A stretch of 64,000 bases of DNA from Cardiocondyla obscurior. Taxonomy: Eukaryota > Arthropoda > Insecta > Hymenoptera > Formicidae. The stretch's first letter is position 1. Every line of letters starts with the position of its first letter. The notes beneath the pieces are model-generated. The model did not search any database. It was not told the origin of the DNA and was given only the letters and a program-made list of their open reading frames with translations. This document shows, one piece after another, positions 40,701 to 49,493 of the stretch. The DNA lies in the NCBI RefSeq assembly GCF_019399895.1, contig NC_091884.1:3332400-3396399 (forward strand), read 5' to 3'. A program made the translations under genes and the position numbers.

Positions 40701-43242
40701 CGAGGCTCGCGTACTTTGCCGATCGGACCGCGCGGAAGTAACTCCGAGCCGAAAGCAACACGAGGCTCGCGTACTTTGCCGCTAGGACTGCGCGGAAATA
40801 ACTCCGAGCCAAAAGCAACACGAGGCTCGCGTACTTTGCCGATCGGACCGCGCGGAAGTAACTCCGAGCCGAAAGCAACACAAGGCTCGCGTACTTTGCC
40901 GATCGGACTGCGCAAAAGTAACTCCGAACCGAAAGCAACACGAGGCTCGCGTACTTTGCCGATCGGACCGCGCGGAAGTAACTCCGAGCCGAAAGCAACA
41001 CGAGGCTCGCGTACTTTGCCGCTAGGACTGCGCGGAAATAACTCCGAGCCAAAAGCAACACGAAACTCGCGTACTTTGACGGTCGGACCGCGCGGAAGTA
41101 ACTCCGAGCCGAAAGCAACACGAGGCTCGCGTACTTTGCCGATCGGACCGCGCGGAAGTAACTCCGAGCCGAAAGCAACACGAGGCTCGCGTACTTTGCC
41201 GATCGGACCGCGCGGAAGTAACTCCGAGCCGAAAGCAACACGAGGCTCGCGTACTTTGTCGCTAGGACCGCGCGGAAGTAACTCCGAGCCGAAAGCAACA
41301 CGAGGCTCGCGTACTTTGACGGTCGGACCGCTCGGAAGTAACTACGTGCAGAAAGCAACACAAAACTCGTAAACTTAGCCGCTCGTCGGCCGAAATTACG
41401 AAGAGCTCAAGAAAATAACACGAAATTTAAGAACATAGCCGATCGCCAGCAGAGAGCTTGAAAAAACAGCACAAAACGCGAAAATTTAACTTTTACGAGA
41501 AAATAGCTAAGATAGCTTAAAAAAACAATACGGAGAACAAAAAGTTGATTGCCCGAAACGTTCGGAAGCAGCCCCGAGCAGTAGCAACACAGGGCTCGCG
41601 GACTTTGTTGTCCGAACCGCTCGAAAGTAGCTACGAGCCGAAAGCAACACGAGGCTCGCGTACTTTGCCGATCGGACCGCGCGGAAGTAACTCCGAGCCG
41701 AAAGCAACACGAGGCTCGCGTACTTTGCCGCTAGGACTGCGCGGAAATAACCGAGCCGAAAGCAACACGAGGCTCGCGTACTTTGCCGATCGGACCGCGC
41801 GGAAGTAACTCCGAGCCGAAAGCAACACGAGGCTCGCGTACTTTGCCGATCGGACCGCGCAAAAGTAACTCCGAGCCGAAAGCAACACAAGGCTCGCGTA
41901 CTTTGCCGATCGGACCGCGCAAAAGTAACTCCGAAACGAAAGCAACACGAGGCTCGCGTACTTTGACGGTCGGACCGCGCGGAAGTAACTCCGAGCCGAA
42001 AGCAACACGAGGCTCGCGTACTTTGCCGCTAGGACTGCGCGGAAATAACTCCGAGCCAAAAGCAACACGAGGCTCGCGTACTTTGCCGATCGGACCGCGC
42101 GGAAGTAACTCCGAGCCGAAAGCAACACAAGGCTCGCGTACTTTGCCGATCGGACCGCGCAAAAGTAACTCCGAGCCGAAAGCAACACGAGGCTCGCGTA
42201 CTTTGCCGCTAGGACTGCGCGGAAATAACTCCGAGCCAAAAGCAACACGAGGCTCGCGTACTTTGACGGTCGGACCGCGCGGAAGTAACTCCGAGCCGAA
42301 AGCAACACGAGGCTCGCGTACTTTGCCGCTAGGACTGCGCGGAAATAACTCCGAGCCAAAAGCAACACGAGGCTCGCGTACTTTGCCGATCGGACCGCGC
42401 GGAAGTAACTCCGAGCCGAAAGCAACACGAGGCTCGCGTACTTTGCCGATCGGACCGCGCGGAAGTAACTCCGAACCGAAAGCAACACGAGGCTCGCGTA
42501 CTTTGCCGATCGGACCGCGCGGAAGTAACTCCGAGCCGAAAGCAACACGAGGCTCGCGTACTTTGTCGCTAGGACCGCGCGGAAGTAACTCCGAGCCGAA
42601 AGCAACACGAGGCTCGCGTACTTTGACGGTCGAACCGCTCGGAAGTATCTACGTGCAGAAAGCAACACAAAACTCGTAAACTTAGCCGCTCGTCGGCCGA
42701 AATTACGAAGAGCTCAAGAAAATAACACGAGATTTAAGAACATAGCCGATCGCCAGCAGAGAGCTCGAAAAAACAGCACAAAACGCGAAAATTTAACTTT
42801 TACGAGAAAATAGCTAAGATAGCTTAAAAAAACATTACGGAGAACAAAAAGTTAATTGCCCGAAACGTTCAAAAGCAGCTTCGAGCAGTAGCAACACAGG
42901 GCTCTCGGACTTTGTTGTCCGAACCGCTCGAAAGTAGCTACGAGCCGAAAGCAACACGAGGTTCGCGTACTTTGCCGATCGGACCGCGCGGAAGTAACTC
43001 CGAGCCGAAAGCAACACGAGGCTCGCGTACTTTGTCGCTAGGACCGCGCGGAAGTAACTCCGAGCCGAAAGCAACACGAGGCTCGCGTACTTTGACGGTC
43101 GGACCGCTCGGAAGTAACTACGTGCAGAAAGCAACACAAAACTCGTAAACTTAGCCGCTCGTCGGCCGAAATTACGAAGAGCTCAAGAAAATAACACGAG
43201 ATTTAAGAACATAGCCGATCGCCAGCAGAGAGCTCGAAAAAA

Positions 43243-43247
43243 CAGCA
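43243..43247 (+). other. Left target-site duplication CAGCA of the BEL/Pao element
   Basis: CAGCA stands directly before the LTR start TGTTCG. The same five bases follow the right LTR at 50305-50309. The uninterrupted satellite in other units reads AACAGCACAAAAC, which is restored when one copy is removed. Five bases is usual for BEL/Pao integrases. Confidence 0.93.
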
Positions 43248-43626
43248 TGTTCGTTCGACTGCGAATTGCAGCGCGGTTAAATTATATTGTAATTCTCGCG
43301 CCTAGTATGTGCTCCAGCGTCGCGATATTTCGAGCCCAATCGTCGCGTTTTTGTTGATTTTGTCGATATTTTTGGATCGCCGATGGTTCCAAGCGTTTTG
43401 TTTTCGGCAGAAGTCAGCCTAATCCAGTTCAAACCGAATTTCGCTGACTTCTCTGTGTTTTCGACGCCAGGTTCCGACTATCCTGGGCTCAGTACCGCGA
43501 AAAGACGTTCAGTTTCGCTCGAACTCCGCACGTGTGCGTCTCGCCTTTGTATCGGCTCGCGCTCACGCGACGACTTACGTCTAGCCTCTTATAATTTTCT
43601 TTATCTCGCGCTCTTAATCGCAATTC

Positions 43627-43632
43627 AATAAA
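43627..43632 (+). promoter_or_regulatory. AATAAA polyadenylation signal candidate in the 5' LTR
   Basis: AATAAA sits in CAATTCAATAAATTCG, about 37 bases after a TATAATT motif. The copy in the 3' LTR is at 49873-49878 and would be the functional one. This is motif evidence only. Confidence 0.45.
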
Positions 43633-43737
43633 TTCGCTTTCCGTGAATTTATTACCTCGGCGCCAATCTATCTACACGTAATCGTTACCGCTGGAGTACA
43701 GGGATTCGCGCTCGCGGCAATTCCCGGCTCGCGCTCT

Positions 43738-43842
43738 CAAGATCTCCGTCGTCCGCGGCAAGATCTCCGACGGCCGGGTAGATCACTCATCTACCGTCAA
43801 GATTTCCGACGGATCAGCCGGGTCGAGAAGATTTCCGCTCGG
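43738..43842 (+). repeat. Four short AAGATYTCCG repeats inside the LTR
   Basis: AAGATCTCCG occurs twice and AAGATTTCCG twice within about 100 bp, three of them followed by CGAC, CGTC or CGCTC and associated with GCCGGGT. The copies recur in the 3' LTR near 49984-50088. They could be repeated regulatory-protein sites or simple internal duplication. Confidence 0.5.
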
Positions 43843-44063
43843 TTACTAAGTTCTCTGACTTCAGCGGCGCGATTGTATTTTTTGTGTTTTTTTGTAAATA
43901 CAGTGAGTTCCTTTCTGTCGTTTAATTCTTCGGGCTCTTTTTTTCAATACCTGCGATCGACTCTCCATCTCATCCCTGCTCAATCGATCACGCGTCGAGC
44001 TCATTGCTGAGCAAATCTATCTTTAAACTAACGCGATCGCGCCAGATCGCGTACATAAATTGT

Positions 44064-44080
44064 TGGTCCTTTGAGCCGGA
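44064..44080 (+). promoter_or_regulatory. Primer-binding site, matches tRNA-Tyr 3' end
   Basis: TGGTCCTTTGAGCCGGA starts eight bases after the 5' LTR. TGG complements the CCA tail, and the rest complements the acceptor/T-arm end of insect tRNA-Tyr (as I recall it, ending CCGGCTCGAAGGA). One position would be a G:U pair. It would prime minus-strand DNA synthesis. Confidence 0.65.
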
Positions 44081-44127
44081 TTCGACGCGTGTGCAAGGAT
44101 CTCAAAGAGGTGCGCTCCTCCGCTATT

Positions 44128-47100
44128 ATGAACGACGCCGCTAAGCAACTCTTGCTCGCTCAAGGGCAACTCCAACGCAGTATTATTCGAGCGGTGGATA
44201 ATTTGAAAAAACTCGGCCGCGCTAATGTCACACCCGCGACATTGCGCTCTCGCATCTCGACGATCAAGGACAATTGGGCGCGATTTTTCCTGGATCATTC
44301 TGAGCTGTTAAGGCTAGTGGACGAGACTACTCAAGCTATCACTCCCTATTTCAAAAACAACGTCTTCGATGAGGTTGAGGACGCCTACCAAGCTGCATTG
44401 GACTACATGAACGAGTCGCTCGAGTCTCTTGAACCCCCGGTCGTGAGTCTTAATCATTCAGGCAGTGACAATGCCTCGCTTCTTTCGCGACCGAATCTCG
44501 CGCTTTCTCATTTGCCTCCCATCTCACTCCCTCCGTTCAACGGGAGTCTGGAGCAATGGGAACATTTTCGGGATCGGTTTACAGCTTTAATCATTCAAAA
44601 TCGAGAGTTGAAGGATTTCGCGCGTATGCACTACTTGCTCTCCTGCCTTACCGGTAGTGCCTTCGAATGTGTGCGTGAATTACCCGTTACGGCGGAGAAT
44701 TTCGATGTTGCGTGGAAAGCGTTGAGTACGCGATTTGAAAATAAACGGCGCTTAATTCGTGGTCATTTATCGACGCTTTTGAATCTCCCGTCTATCACTA
44801 AAGAATCCGCGAGCGACCTTCAGGGCCTGATCGATAAGGTGAGTGCGTCGCTCACCGCCTTAAAAAATCTGAATCGTCGGTCGCGCGACTTGTGGCATGA
44901 TATGCTCGTGTACATCATCAGCCAACGATTAGATAATTCTACTCGAAAAGCCTGGAGCATGCGAATAAGCGACTCCGACACGCTTCCGACCACGACAGAG
45001 CTGCTGGATTTCTTGCAATCTCGTCAGCGCGCTCTCGATGACGTCGTCATTACCTCGTCGCGTCCGTCGGGAGTAAAGAATGTTCCGCACAAAGTCAATG
45101 TTGCGACGGCATCTACGCGCTCCGTGTCCGCTCCTGCTCCTGATACCGCGGTTGCTGCGACTCCGCTTCGCGGACGTTCCGCGCCGTCAAATGTCGGGTC
45201 CGTGTCTATCTGTCCGATTTGTCAGTCTCGTCATTTCTTTAGTTCGTGCCCCTCGTTTGTAAAGGGAAATTCGAGCCAGCGGCGTAACCTAACTCAAGTG
45301 CACAAACGCTGTTTTAATTGTCTAAGCGGCAATCACGGAGTTCGCGATTGCAATAGCAAATTCACGTGTCGGAAATGTCATCAGAGACATCACACCATGC
45401 TGCACGGTGAAAATTCCGCCGGCTCGAGTTCCGCCTCTCCACCAGAACCATCGAATAGCGATGCAGCGGCACCGCCGTCTCAAAATGCCGAGATCACCGC
45501 GCTCGTTGCGTCCCGCGCTTCGCCTCAGCGACCGACCACTGTACTGCTCGCCACTGCATGGATCTCGGTATCCAGCTCTTCAGGCCGCCAATTGCGTGTG
45601 CGAGCCCTGATTGATCAAGGCTCCGAAATGACCTTCGTGTCGGAGTCCGTGGCGAGATTGCTTAAATTAAAGCGAATCCGATTTCCGATCTCGGTTGCGG
45701 CCGTCGGCGGTTCGAATGTCGAAACATATAATTTCGTCGGTAACATTTCTATTTCACCCGTTGATAGACAAGTGCCGTCGATCGACCGCCTCGCGGTAAT
45801 TATGCCTACTCTCACCTCATATGCGCCTCGCGGTAACGCCGGTATTCTTTCGCTTCCGCATCTACTAAATATTCAACTCGCCGATCTCAATCCCGCCAGC
45901 TCTAAACCGATTGATGTCATCCTCGGTGCTGACATTTATAACGAGATTATTCTTGACGGATTAAAGAAGGGCGCTCCAACTCAGCCGATAGCGCAAAATA
46001 CTATTTTCGGGTGGATAGTGTCGGGCCCAATCGACTCGCGTATCGGTGACGCTGCCGACCAGAAAGAACCCCTCGCGAACGTGACAGTGCATCTCACCGT
46101 CACTCACAACAGTGAATCGCTCGACCTCGCTAACGCACTCGAAAGGTTCTGGCAAACGGAAGAACCCCCCGCGCATCGCGACTCATCACGCGAGGACAAC
46201 GAATGCGAGGCTCATTTTGTAAATACTCACGCTCGCCAGACCGACGGCCGATACGTCGTACGCATTCCGTTTAAGACGCCGCCGCCGATTGACATCGGCT
46301 CGTCTAAAACTAAAGCGCTCAGTTGCCTTAAATCGTTATTGCGTCGCTTTCAGAGCAATCCTGCACAAGCTGCAGAGTATCGTGCGTTCATGACCGAATA
46401 CGAATCTCTCGGTCACATGCGAATCGCCACATCGTCAGGTTCACAGGAAGTATTCATTCCACATCATCCTGTATATCGTCTCGATAGCGCTACGTCTCGA
46501 ATTCGCGTCGTGTTTAATGCGTCGAGTCTTACGTCGAACGGTTCGAGTCTCAACGAGCATATGTACTCCGGGCCGAAATTGCAAAGCGATCTGCCAACTG
46601 TTATACTTAGATGGCGACTATTTCGATATGTATGTACGGCGGACATCGCGAAAATGTACCGCCAGATCCTTGTCGCCGAAAGTGATATCGATTATCAGCG
46701 GATCCTGTGGTCGCCCGGTTCAACCGACGCAATACGCGAATATCAATTATTGACCGTCACGTACGGTACGGCGTGCGCCCCATTTCTCGCATTGCGCGTT
46801 CTTCAGCAGCTCTCGCTGGATGACGGCCACAATTTTCCCCTCGCTCGGGACATCTTGCGTGATCACATCTATGTAGACGACGTCCTTTTCGGCGCTCATA
46901 GCGTCTCTCTACTCGTGGAAAAACGCGATCAACTTATTGAACTGCTAAATCGTGGTCGGTTCACCTTGCGGAAATGGGCCAGTAACTCGTCAAAATTGCT
47001 GGCGGACATCAATCCCGCTGACCATGGTCTAGCATGCAATCCGATTCCGTTGTTAGACGAACAATTAAAGATTCTTGGCATTCACTGGCTGCCTCACTCC

Positions 47101-47892
47101 GATGAATTCCGGTTCCGCGTGTCGCTTGACGGGTCCGCCCCCACGACGAAGCGCGAAATTTTGTCGACGATTGCCAAATTTTATGATCCAATGGGGTGGG
47201 GTACTCCGACGATCATCTGCGCAAAGATCTTGATCCAGCGTCTCTGGAAACTCAAGGCCGCATGGGATGAGCTTGTTCCTCCGTCAATTTTAACGCGATG
47301 GCAAAAAATTTATTCGAGCCTCAGTCAATTAAATTCATTGCATGTTCCTCGGTGGATCGGAGTGGAATCTGACTCAGCTTCTATCGAACTCCACGGATTT
47401 GCGGATGCCTCCAGTGATGCGTACGCGGCCGTTGTCTATGCTCGAGTTATATCCTCCTCCGGAACGGTCACAACGTCATTGTTAGTCGGGAAGTCGAAAG
47501 TTGCTCCGCTTAAGCTGTTAAGCATTCCGCGTTTGGAGCTCTCCGCAGCCGTGCTGCTGGCTAAATTAATCGAATTCGTTCGCGAAATCCTCCCCAAGGC
47601 CATCTCATGCACTTGTTGGACGGATTCGTCAATCGTCCTAGCGTGGCTAAAGCAACCCCCGTCTCATTGGAAAATGTTCGTGGCAAATCGAGTCGCGGAC
47701 ATTCAAAACCGTCTCGCGAATGTTTCTTGGCGTCATGTAGTCACGAAGGATAACCCCGCGGATTGTGCGTCACGCGGACTACTAGGAAGCGACCTGCTGA
47801 ATCACCCACTTTGGTGGCACGGGCCCCCGTGGCTTAAGCTCTCGTCAGACAGCTGTATTTTCACACGAGTTGCATGCGCTGTCACAAAATAA
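44128..47892 (+). CDS. BEL/Pao Gag-protease-reverse transcriptase-RNase H polyprotein
   Basis: The frame is 1254 codons from ATG 44128; it is open upstream to 44071 but with no ATG before 44128. Approximate residues: N-terminal Gag helices 1-115; DUF1759-type Gag core 130-260; cysteine-rich CPIC...C around 362; CCHC knuckle CFNCLSGNHGVRDC around 395-408; CRKCHQRHH around 414; retropepsin-like LIDQGSE around 494-500; RT about 770-930, with TADIAKMY around 847 and catalytic YVDD around 915-918; Pao-type A17 domain after RT; RNase H about 1085-1215, with HGFADASSDA, LELSAA, WTDSS and DNPADCASRG. It stops at TAA 47890-47892 before the integrase, which continues in the +1 frame. Either a frameshift mutation or a programmed shift is possible. 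Family identity is secure. Confidence 0.93.
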   Translation: MNDAAKQLLLAQGQLQRSIIRAVDNLKKLGRANVTPATLRSRISTIKDNWARFFLDHSELLRLVDETTQAITPYFKNNVFDEVEDAYQAALDYMNESLESLEPPVVSLNHSGSDNASLLSRPNLALSHLPPISLPPFNGSLEQWEHFRDRFTALIIQNRELKDFARMHYLLSCLTGSAFECVRELPVTAENFDVAWKALSTRFENKRRLIRGHLSTLLNLPSITKESASDLQGLIDKVSASLTALKNLNRRSRDLWHDMLVYIISQRLDNSTRKAWSMRISDSDTLPTTTELLDFLQSRQRALDDVVITSSRPSGVKNVPHKVNVATASTRSVSAPAPDTAVAATPLRGRSAPSNVGSVSICPICQSRHFFSSCPSFVKGNSSQRRNLTQVHKRCFNCLSGNHGVRDCNSKFTCRKCHQRHHTMLHGENSAGSSSASPPEPSNSDAAAPPSQNAEITALVASRASPQRPTTVLLATAWISVSSSSGRQLRVRALIDQGSEMTFVSESVARLLKLKRIRFPISVAAVGGSNVETYNFVGNISISPVDRQVPSIDRLAVIMPTLTSYAPRGNAGILSLPHLLNIQLADLNPASSKPIDVILGADIYNEIILDGLKKGAPTQPIAQNTIFGWIVSGPIDSRIGDAADQKEPLANVTVHLTVTHNSESLDLANALERFWQTEEPPAHRDSSREDNECEAHFVNTHARQTDGRYVVRIPFKTPPPIDIGSSKTKALSCLKSLLRRFQSNPAQAAEYRAFMTEYESLGHMRIATSSGSQEVFIPHHPVYRLDSATSRIRVVFNASSLTSNGSSLNEHMYSGPKLQSDLPTVILRWRLFRYVCTADIAKMYRQILVAESDIDYQRILWSPGSTDAIREYQLLTVTYGTACAPFLALRVLQQLSLDDGHNFPLARDILRDHIYVDDVLFGAHSVSLLVEKRDQLIELLNRGRFTLRKWASNSSKLLADINPADHGLACNPIPLLDEQLKILGIHWLPHSDEFRFRVSLDGSAPTTKREILSTIAKFYDPMGWGTPTIICAKILIQRLWKLKAAWDELVPPSILTRWQKIYSSLSQLNSLHVPRWIGVESDSASIELHGFADASSDAYAAVVYARVISSSGTVTTSLLVGKSKVAPLKLLSIPRLELSAAVLLAKLIEFVREILPKAISCTCWTDSSIVLAWLKQPPSHWKMFVANRVADIQNRLANVSWRHVVTKDNPADCASRGLLGSDLLNHPLWWHGPPWLKLSSDSCIFTRVACAVTK

Positions 47893-49177
47893 GCCGCTGT
47901 CCGTTAAAAGTTCGCTTAGTGCGCTTAATGTCTTTCTTGACCGTGACGGACTTATTCGTGTCGGTGGACGCCTTCGCCATGCGCCACTCGCATTTTCAAT
48001 TCGACATCCGATTGTCTTGGCACCTCACGGGTTGGTGAGACTCATTGCGTCGCACGCACATCTCCGTTCGATGCACGCCGGGCTGCAGCTTACCCTGAAT
48101 ACGTTGCGACGCGAATACTGGATTCTTCGCGCGCGAAGTTTGGTTCGCTTCGTGGTACACAAATGCGTAATCTGCGTGCGAGAACGCGCCGTATCCCCCT
48201 CGCAATTGATGGGCGATCTTCCGCGTTATCGCGTTTCCGCGCCTGCACGATGTTTTTTGCATTGCGGACTGGATTATGCGGGTCCGTTTTTTGTTCGCGC
48301 CTCCGGAGGTCGCGGTATCAAATCAACCAAGTGTTATATCTCATTGTTCGTGTGTTTAGCTACTCGCGCCGTGCACTTGGAGCTCGTATCAGATTATTCC
48401 ACGCCGGCGTTCTTAAATGCATTTTCGCGCTTCTGTGCCCGCCGCGGCTGTCCGAAAAACGTGTACTCCGATAACGGCACGACCTTCGTTGGAGCTGATC
48501 GTGAGCTGACCGCCGCCTATCGAAACTCCGTCCGAGATCCGAATTTTCAGAGTCGCAATGCCAGTGATCAAATTTCATGGCATTTTATTCCTCCTTCCGC
48601 TCCACATTTCGGTGGTTTGTGGGAGGCAGGAGTTAAAAGCGTAAAATATCATCTGCGTCGCGTCCTCGGTGCGCACACTCTCACATTCGAAGAGTTCTCT
48701 ACGTTAATTTGCCGCGTGGAAGCTTGCCTAAATTCACGGCCTATCGCCCCTCTGAGCGATTCGTGCGATTCGTTTGACGTGCTCACTCCGGGTCACTTTT
48801 TAATCGGGTCAGCATTAACCGCCCCCCCCGAGGAATCCACGCTAGACTTGGCCGAAAATCGTTTGAGCCGTTGGCAAATGATTCACCATATGACTGAACG
48901 ATTGTGGTCTCTATGGTATGATGATTATGTTAACACGCTTCGACAGCGCGCTAAATGGTGTAAGGTGCTACCTGCTCTCCGCGTTGGGCAGCTCGTAATC
49001 TTAAAGAATTCCGCGCTGCCTCCTTGTAAATGGGAGCTCGGACGAGTGGTTGAATGCTTTCCCGGCCCTGACGGGCTAACTCGCGTTGCGTCAATCAGAA
49101 CCGCGCATTCTGAGTATAAACAACCTCTCTCGAAATTGTGTGTCTTGCCGATCGATGTCGAGACAACAGCTACGTAG
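47870..49177 (+). CDS. BEL/Pao integrase (3' part of pol, shifted frame)
   Basis: The integrase part of the polyprotein lies in the +1 frame relative to gag-pol, overlapping its end by 23 bp. There is no real start here, so it would need a ribosomal shift or a corrected frame. Counting from 47870: zinc-binding H62/H64, H69, C99 and C102 (HHCC); catalytic core D135 (GLDYAGPF), D201 (YSDNGTTF) and E252 (GLWEAGVKS), a DDE triad with 50-residue D-E spacing; C-terminal DUF5641-like region from LTPGHFLIG (about 305) through LRQRAKW (about 357-363) to about 425. All catalytic residues are present. It would insert the cDNA with a 5-bp duplication. Confidence 0.9.
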   Translation: MHALSQNKPLSVKSSLSALNVFLDRDGLIRVGGRLRHAPLAFSIRHPIVLAPHGLVRLIASHAHLRSMHAGLQLTLNTLRREYWILRARSLVRFVVHKCVICVRERAVSPSQLMGDLPRYRVSAPARCFLHCGLDYAGPFFVRASGGRGIKSTKCYISLFVCLATRAVHLELVSDYSTPAFLNAFSRFCARRGCPKNVYSDNGTTFVGADRELTAAYRNSVRDPNFQSRNASDQISWHFIPPSAPHFGGLWEAGVKSVKYHLRRVLGAHTLTFEEFSTLICRVEACLNSRPIAPLSDSCDSFDVLTPGHFLIGSALTAPPEESTLDLAENRLSRWQMIHHMTERLWSLWYDDYVNTLRQRAKWCKVLPALRVGQLVILKNSALPPCKWELGRVVECFPGPDGLTRVASIRTAHSEYKQPLSKLCVLPIDVETTAT

Positions 49178-49493
49178 AATGCGATCCGTCGATCATTGTA
49201 CATCTTATCATTGTTAGTCATTGTCTCTTCACGTTACATTTTTTTTTTTTTGCTTAATTTTCTTGTATGCTCTTTTCTTCGTAGATACTTTAGTTGACTT
49301 CACATATTATTGTCTGCGCTGCGCCATCGACCTTAACGACGTGTCATATCATCGCTGTATTCTTTGCCTTGTATAGATTTAGCTTATTGATACCGGCGAC
49401 AATTCTGTAGAGTCTGGTGAACCGCGACAATTTTGTTGAGACGTAATCCGCCGTTGTAATTTTTCAAAATGCATTATTTCAACGCGGGCGGTA
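49178..49493 (+). other. 3' non-coding region of the BEL/Pao element
   Basis: This is 316 bp between the integrase stop and the 3' LTR. It has a T12 run near 49240, no open frame of note and no envelope gene. The expected polypurine tract is weak (GCGGGCGG just before the LTR). Confidence 0.8.

Larger units (their letters stand above)
454..42836 (+). repeat. Fifty-three consecutive complete HOR units
   Basis: Units are counted from the A of ACGGAGAAC in the edge block. Starts: 454, 1941, 2830, 3658, 4306, 5373, 6079, 7208, 8095, 8804, 9991, 11060, 12185, 12712, 13177, 13703, 14995, 15876, 16571, 17727, 18789, 19897, 20412, 20877, 21406, 22581, 23108, 24226, 24754, 25216, 25736, 26263, 26730, 27257, 27724, 28249, 28716, 29183, 29711, 30899, 31427, 32555, 33083, 33551, 34078, 34547, 35613, 36680, 37867, 38932, 39998, 40462, 41530, with the next at 42837. 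Lengths follow 348 + 60n: 11 of 54 (counting the BEL-split unit) are near 467, 14 near 527, 8 between 648 and 889, 18 between 1062 and 1188, and three are longer. Positions were read by eye and may be off by a base or two. Confidence 0.9.
1..43247 (+). repeat. 60-bp satellite array organised in higher-order repeat units (left block)
   Basis: The block is a continuous tandem array of a 60-bp monomer, about 62% GC with 10 CpG per monomer and a central CCGCGCGG palindrome. Runs of nearly identical core monomers are interrupted at intervals by a fixed 348-bp block of diverged monomers, giving 53 complete HOR units plus partial ends. From unit lengths I estimate roughly 400 core monomers. The window opens inside a run of core monomers, so the array continues to the left. 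The right end is split by a BEL/Pao insertion. No host gene is present. Several frames stay open for hundreds of codons because the monomer length is a multiple of three and lacks stops, but these frames have no ATG, so I treat the block as non-coding. Function is unknown; a centromeric, pericentromeric or rDNA-spacer role is only a guess. Confidence 0.97.
43248..44055 (+). repeat. 5' LTR (808 bp)
   Basis: It starts TGTTCGTTCGACTGCG and ends GATCGCGTACA, with a near-identical copy at 49494-50304. As the 5' LTR it should carry the promoter and transcription start. A TATA-like TATAATT lies at about 43590 and an AATAAA at 43627. A short region near its 3' end contains four AAGATYTCCG repeats. 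Differences from the right copy lie near 43325, 43350, 43370 (two bases) and 43467, plus two shorter poly-T runs near 43880-43895. Confidence 0.95.

Noticed and set aside
1..43200. Dozens of long open frames on both strands in the satellite (repeats such as PIGPRGSNSEPKATRGSRTL or SARSYFRAVRSAKYASLVLL)
   Set aside because: They exist because the period is 60 and the monomer lacks stops in five frames. They start at TTG or CTG, have almost no ATG, and are broken by random indels.
1..43247. CRISPR-like or spacer-containing array
   Set aside because: The repeats are directly contiguous with no unique spacers, and the genome is eukaryotic.
1..43247. Telomeric repeat array
   Set aside because: No TTAGG or similar short telomeric repeat is present. 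GGTTATA and CCTAACCTAAT in the R1 region are short isolated words.
43383..43631. Open frame of 82 codons inside the 5' LTR (and its copy near 49566-49877)
   Set aside because: It lies wholly in LTR sequence and has no domain. Its presence in both LTRs follows from duplication.
46464..46646. Small reading frames opposite or overlapping BEL gag-pol and integrase (also near 45080, 45407, 45615, 45961, 46517, 47009, 47996, 48163, 48360, 48925)
   Set aside because: They are shadows of the well-supported polyprotein frames and have no recognisable domain.
49178..49493. Envelope gene or env remnant in the BEL/Pao element
   Set aside because: The interval is 316 bp without a sustained open frame, signal peptide or membrane segment.
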